Positions 59,831-64,000 of a DNA stretch of 64,000 nt are shown piece by piece. Both the position numbers and the translations under genes were made by a program. The DNA is taken from positions 744,001 to 808,000 of the forward strand of contig JAUKTV010000002.1 in the NCBI GenBank assembly GCA_030549205.1, written 5' to 3'. Numbering within the stretch: the first letter of the stretch is position 1; every line of letters starts with the position of its first letter. This DNA comes from Apiosordaria backusii. Lineage: Eukaryota > Ascomycota > Sordariomycetes > Sordariales > Lasiosphaeriaceae. The notes below the pieces were generated by a model that was given only the letters and a program-made list of their open reading frames with translations, made no database searches and had not been told where the DNA came from.

Positions 59831-59959
59831 GGGCATGACCGGGAAACGACCCCGTAAGGATTCAGTTCCTGATCCAGGGCAAGCCCAAGCTCGAAGGTTC
59901 CCTGCGCTCCTCCACAGACTTCCCGATGCGGGAGCGGCCGGCATTGAGGAGTCTGGTAA

Positions 59960-60260
59960 TTGTGGATTAAGTTGAATTAGGCGAGGTGGTAGAGCAGAGT
60001 CGGGCGTTAGCTGTGATGCGGCGTCGGTCGGCTAGGCGGGTGTGGTTGCAAGATGTGGGGATTGCGGATCGGCCGGGCCAGGGCGGCGGAGTGGGGCTGG
60101 GGTTTATTATTCGTCGGTAATACCTTCGCAACGGGGTCAACCACTGAATACAGATATGTGAGTAGGAACTTGAATGCGGTTTACTTTTGAGCTGGAAAAT
60201 TGCAATTTTTCTATCCAACCTCATTGTCCAGGTACTCCTTCGCTTTTCGATTTGTTAAAC
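59960..60260. other. GC-normal fragment, no supported gene
   Basis: An 85-codon minus ORF with ATG at 60224 runs here but has no motif. It is G-rich on the plus strand at 60040-60110. Kept as unexplained. Confidence 0.3.
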
Positions 60261-60280
60261 CTCCGTTAACCTTTACTTAG

Positions 60281-60640
60281 TTGATAATAGGGTCGAGAGT
60301 TACTAGCCTAGTTTTTAAAGCTCGTTCTGTCGAAGATAAACTAAACGGTAATATTATCCTTGGTCTGATCGTAACGGTTAAAGCTGTCCTGTTAGGTCTT
60401 AGGAGTTGGAAGATTTTTAAAGGATCTACAATTGAGTTTGCCTGGCTTGCAGCTCTTCCCTTCTATCTCTGCCACTTCCTTACCGCCGCTCTAACGTTGC
60501 AGGGCATAACACAGGTTGTGATAACTCCAAGGTATTATTTATGGATAGGAGTGGAGGCGGCTGCGATTTTGGTTACTGTCGTCATTCCATTGTCTTACCA
60601 TTTCATCTGCATTATTGTGGCTGGTGAACTTAGTGGCTAG
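60281..60640 (+). pseudogene. fragment of a hydrophobic membrane protein
   Basis: An open frame of about 119 codons without an ATG (it opens at TTG). It contains three likely membrane spans: NIILGLIVTVKAVLLGL, AWLAALPFYLCHFLTAALTL and LWIGVEAAAILVTVVIPLSY. No start, no signal and no flanking exon are seen, so it is a gene fragment. The family is not recognised. Confidence 0.4.
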
Positions 60641-60819
60641 AAAGTACACCAGAAACATAAGGCCAAGTGGCGGATGATAGGAGTAACGCTACTTTCACGT
60701 AATCCACCAAAAACCCCTCCAAATTCATGTTAAGTCGGCTCTACCCTTACGCCTATCCCCCCTACAAGCGACAGCAACAACTACATCCCTTAACAAGACC
60801 GCAATTATAAAGGCTCAAC

Positions 60820-61330
60820 CAGTATGTGACCGGAGCGATAATGAGATCTTAAAAGAGATCAGGAAGCATACTGGGCAGGGTAGGTTCTGCTTTTTCCTCT
60901 TCCAAACAATGCCATTCTGTACTGACTTGTTATGGTCAGGAGAGCTGTGTATTAATACGGACGAACGTGACTACGTTGCTGCGGTTGTCGATTTCGATGG
61001 GCCGGATGTATTATAGTTATAAAAAGTACCTTCTCCGCATTGGCAAAACCTTAAGGGTCAGCGTCTCGTTTAACTAGATGGAAAGTGGAAAAGCGGCCCG
61101 CACCGCTGGATGGGGGGCTACTGCTACTCAGCTTACCGAGAGGGATGTTCGGCTCGATGCGGAGCAGGTGGCCTCTGGTGCGCCGGACGCCTGGAGGCAG
61201 ATATACACCATATTTAAGTGCCTAGAACCCCCGTATGATCGGGGGCCTTATTGTACTGCTAGCAGGATCCTGACTCGAAGAAACACTGCAAGCTTATGGG
61301 TCATTACTTAAGGAACCTAGCCAATACGCT
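60820..61330 (+). pseudogene. relic of a conserved fungal hypothetical gene
   Basis: Short in-frame pieces (VCDRSDNEILKEIRKHTGQ ending at a possible gtaggt donor near 60879; GELCINTDERDYVAAVVDFD; then SKKHCKLMGHYLRNLANTL near 61275-61335) appear in order. They are separated by stops. The last resembles a KKHYKLxTHHLxxL motif I associate with uncharacterised Pezizomycotina proteins. No open frame covers them, so at most this is a decayed copy. Confidence 0.3.
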
Positions 61331-61504
61331 TGTGGAGGGCGAGATTTAGCGCTATTGTAGTCGTAGTGCGGTTGGTGACGCTGCTGTCAGTAGCGGAGTG
61401 GTTATGGTGACCCATTGCGTCCCAGTTCTTAGCTGCCTGCTGTCCCAGATTCTGGCACTACCTGTGGGTCCTTGATTGATTTGCAAACCCCTCTGCAAGC
61501 AGAA

Positions 61505-61735
61505 CTTCGAATGGCTTGGTGGGATCCGGAAGCCGTAATACCGGGTCTGCCACAATGGCATCCTTCACAGCCTGAAATGCCTGCTCCTGCTCTTCTTCCC
61601 ACTTAAAATCCACCTCTTTCTTCGTCAGCTCGTTCAGTGGCCTAGCCATGGCCCCGTAGTTCCTGATGAACTTCAACGCTCGGGATCTCGCTGGGTCTAT
61701 GCAAATCCTCGCTGGGACTTAGCGCTTGCTGGCCG
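61505..61735 (-). pseudogene. Ty3/gypsy reverse transcriptase/RNase H junction fragment
   Basis: The minus frame reads ALKFIRNYGAMARPLNELTK then VDFKWEEEQEQAFQAVKDAI and DPVLRLPDPTKPFEV. This is the gypsy-type junction where the RT connection (NYYRxFI...PL..L..K) meets the RNase H start (F.W......AF..LK......PVL..PD...PF.V). Sequence diverges exactly where ETDAS should follow. It is not RIP-mutated and belongs to a different gypsy lineage from the 11.6-19 kb element. Confidence 0.75.
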
Positions 61736-61739
61736 CTAA

Positions 61740-63180
61740 AATCGTTATAAATTGGGGGTTCCTAAGAGTAGCCGAATGAGTTCTAGGAGATAGAAACCAA
61801 TGGGCGTGCCTTAGGCGGTAGTATGTAAAATTGAATATTGTCGAGATTGACAGCCATATTTATAACAGAGAACTAAAAGATATCTTAACCAAAGTCTGCA
61901 ATCCAGACCTATTGGCATCCGCGGGCTGCACCTTATATACCCGTCGACATAGTCGGCCAGCTTAACCCGTTGAAGCCACCACCATGTCCATTCGGCTCCA
62001 GAACCCGCCTGGCCTTATATACACTGGCTCATCTCGGGACCCCTTTTCAAAGGCGGCACCACCCGCTAACGCCCGGTACAGCGTCTGCCTTGCACAGCCT
62101 CTGGATCTTCATAATTATATGGCAGAAGAATAGTCGTACGATGTGCCAAGCTCGAATCGGACACGCCGTATATCCAGTCGGCAGGGGACACTAGGATAGG
62201 AGAGCCGGGATAGGAGAGCGCAAGCTAAGAAACCATAGCTCCGAAGTCGTTACGGCTTCGGCGTTCCCGCCACATAAGTGGAATCGTCTCTCGACTGGGT
62301 CTCACGATCGTGAGATGGCGAGGCAGCTACGCAGATTGGTAACGTCTGCGAGAAGGTCCGGGAGCCGGTCACAAAGGGGCGACCTCACGATCCCGTGCTT
62401 CAGGGTCTTCGTAATCGGCCCTACAGGCGTCCCCCCCACAGAGCAACGGGCTTCAGGCATAGCGAAAGGTAATCCCTGCTTGAGGAAGGTGACAATGGTT
62501 GATGTACGCGGCTGCGTGTTGGCCGAAGGGGGCTGAGGGGCGATGGGGCACTCCTGACCGAGGGCGACAATATCGTCGGCGGAAAAGAGGGGGCGTCGGT
62601 TGTGTCGGAAAAGTAGACCATCCGGAAGTCGAAGGGAACGACGCCACGAGACGCGTACGATGTGGGAATCGGGGCGTCGAGCGTCATCCCTTTCTGCGCA
62701 GTGGGATCAGCACATGGAATGAGCAATAAGTCGGGCTGCTACGCAACCTGGATTTTACTAGGTGCTAGGGAATATCGTTGGGGTTCCCGCCGTCCTTCGA
62801 GTGTGCGGGCTGCTGGAACGAGGCCTCAAAGGACGACGAGAGCTAGGGCGTAGGGGCGGGTGACGCGGGGGACAAGCGGAAGCGGAAATGAGGAGGGAGC
62901 AGCGAGCAGGAAAATGGCGCAAACCGCGGGCGATTGGCGGCGAGGCAGAAAAAAAGGTGGAGGGTTGGAATGGGACGAAGTTGTAGAGAGTACTTGAGAA
63001 AGTTGCAGGAAGGGGGATGGCTTAGGTCGTTGAGGGGAGAAGACGCACAGACCATTGTCACTTCGTTTGTAATGCATAGCAGCTAACTGGGTTAGGGTTA
63101 CGTGGCCCTTAAATTTAACATAACATTCTCCGAAACTTTTTCCTAATACAACTACCATCGAAACTTACAACTGTCATCGC
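61740..63180. other. GC-normal tract without a supported gene
   Basis: ORFs at 62315-62853 (plus) and 62421-63158 (minus) overlap heavily, lack ATG starts in several cases, and show no domain. A short direct repeat GGATAGGAGAGC occurs twice at 62195-62220. The tract may be a remnant of a larger element. Confidence 0.35.
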
Positions 63181-64000
63181 ATTGCATTTTCCTTATGTAA
63201 AGTCTTATAATAACTGCCCGTAGCTTAATCAATGTTTGGTACTTTTGTGCTTTATATTATCTGTATATAGTTTTCGAAAGATTATTATTTATAATTAAGG
63301 ACAAATAAAGGGCTAGCTTATTTAGTTATAATTAAGGGTATTGAGATTAATATCCTAATAAATAGATTTTTAGATTAATTCATCGTCTAAAATCTTAACT
63401 GCAGTTCAATTTCTTATCTATATACTAAACGAGACATTTATCTTAAAGCTTAATTCTAAGCCTCAGCTAGCTTAGTATCGAATGTATCGATAAGCTTTTA
63501 GTTAAGGTTGCCTTTTTTTATTTAAATGTTTTCAATAGCTAATTGCCTTTACTATTTGGCCTTATACTTAATATATCCCTTAGTCTTTTATCGTACGATT
63601 AGTTTCTTAAACTCAAACAGTTCCTAAACAGGTTCAGATTTAAATTAGGCAATAGCTTCAAAACTAACATTCTCGTTTTTTACCTAACTATTATTACTTT
63701 CTAAGTATCCTACCTACTTTACTTTATACTATACCCTCTTCCCAATCTTACCTTTTACAATTAACTTCTTTACTTTATAAATATTATTATAAATAATCGG
63801 TAGCTCTTTCTTATTAAATTACACTATATCGTTAGCTGGTAGTTTTTAAGACCGCTATAATACAGTATTAATAACCTTATAACCTTTATTAAACCATCAT
63901 TCTATAGTAGATTTTACGGTAATTTTATATATAAAAGTGCATATAGTAAAGTTATTAATAGACGTCGGGTTACTTTCTATTTATATATTCAGGTTAATTA
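63180..64000. repeat. AT-rich RIP-affected DNA to window end
   Basis: Same composition as the left-hand RIP blocks. No open frame or terminal repeat was recognised, and the element may continue beyond the window. Confidence 0.55.

Noticed and set aside
62315..63158. Overlapping ORFs on both strands near the right end
   Set aside because: Most lack ATG starts, have no domains and no splice support; read as chance ORFs in GC-richer DNA.
1..64000. Starship-type giant element with tyrosine-recombinase captain
   Set aside because: No DUF3435-like frame was recognised on either strand, even allowing for RIP stops. Cargo-like genes (NLR, HET, CK1, NMA111) alone are not enough evidence.
1..64000. 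CRISPR array or prokaryotic insertion
   Set aside because: The genes have spliceosomal introns and the window shows RIP; the short tandem arrays lack spacer structure.

Overview
The window looks like a nuclear segment from a filamentous ascomycete (Pezizomycotina). Genes have short introns (about 45-80 nt) with gt...ag borders and ctaac/ctaat branch sites. The families present are typical of that group: HET domain, NLR, tyrosinase, Fta2, Zn2Cys6 with fungal trans domain, CE3 esterase. Large blocks are extremely AT-rich and TpA-rich, with coding remnants full of C-to-T/G-to-A stops, which is the mark of repeat-induced point mutation (RIP). No species is claimed.

Layout. 1-29.6 kb is a repeat-rich accessory block. 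It holds a RIP desert (1-3.7 kb), a pogo/Fot1-type transposase tail (3.9-4.5 kb), decayed host-type genes (caleosin-like and C2H2 zinc finger, 5.6-7.6 kb), an inverted-repeat DNA element (8335-10328) beside a broken NLR (10.3-10.8 kb), a complete but RIP-destroyed Ty3/gypsy element with 249-bp LTRs and a CTTAA target duplication (11663-18950), a hAT element (22188-23860) inserted into an ORF, and a RIP-damaged Mutator-like element (26370-29152). 29.6-50.1 kb is a gene island of normal base composition: HET pseudogene, tyrosinase, small secreted protein, CE3 esterase, membrane protein, Fta2-like pseudokinase, a possible PD-(D/E)XK protein, a short-chain dehydrogenase, and a GTPase-family relic. 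A second, nearly intact Mutator-like element (44949-48550) cuts off the 3' end of a Zn2Cys6 regulator. 50.9-64 kb returns to RIP-affected DNA. Two RIP-mutated copies of normally conserved host genes can still be read there: an NMA111/HtrA-type serine protease (about 52.6-55.4 kb) and a casein kinase I (about 59.0-59.8 kb). Smaller fragments and a gypsy reverse transcriptase piece follow.

There is no operon-like logic. The best-supported biology is genome defence and mobile-element turnover. Transposons of at least four classes (gypsy LTR, hAT, Mutator-like, pogo-like) have inserted, several with readable target duplications, and RIP has inactivated both them and duplicated host genes. The island keeps intact genes for secreted or degradative functions (tyrosinase, esterase, secreted protein). 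The self/non-self recognition genes (HET, NLR) are decayed.

I did not find a clear new multi-gene system. The most notable items are the RIP-inactivated NMA111 and CK1 copies, the Mutator-like element that is two stop codons from an open transposase, and the regulator truncated by that element.
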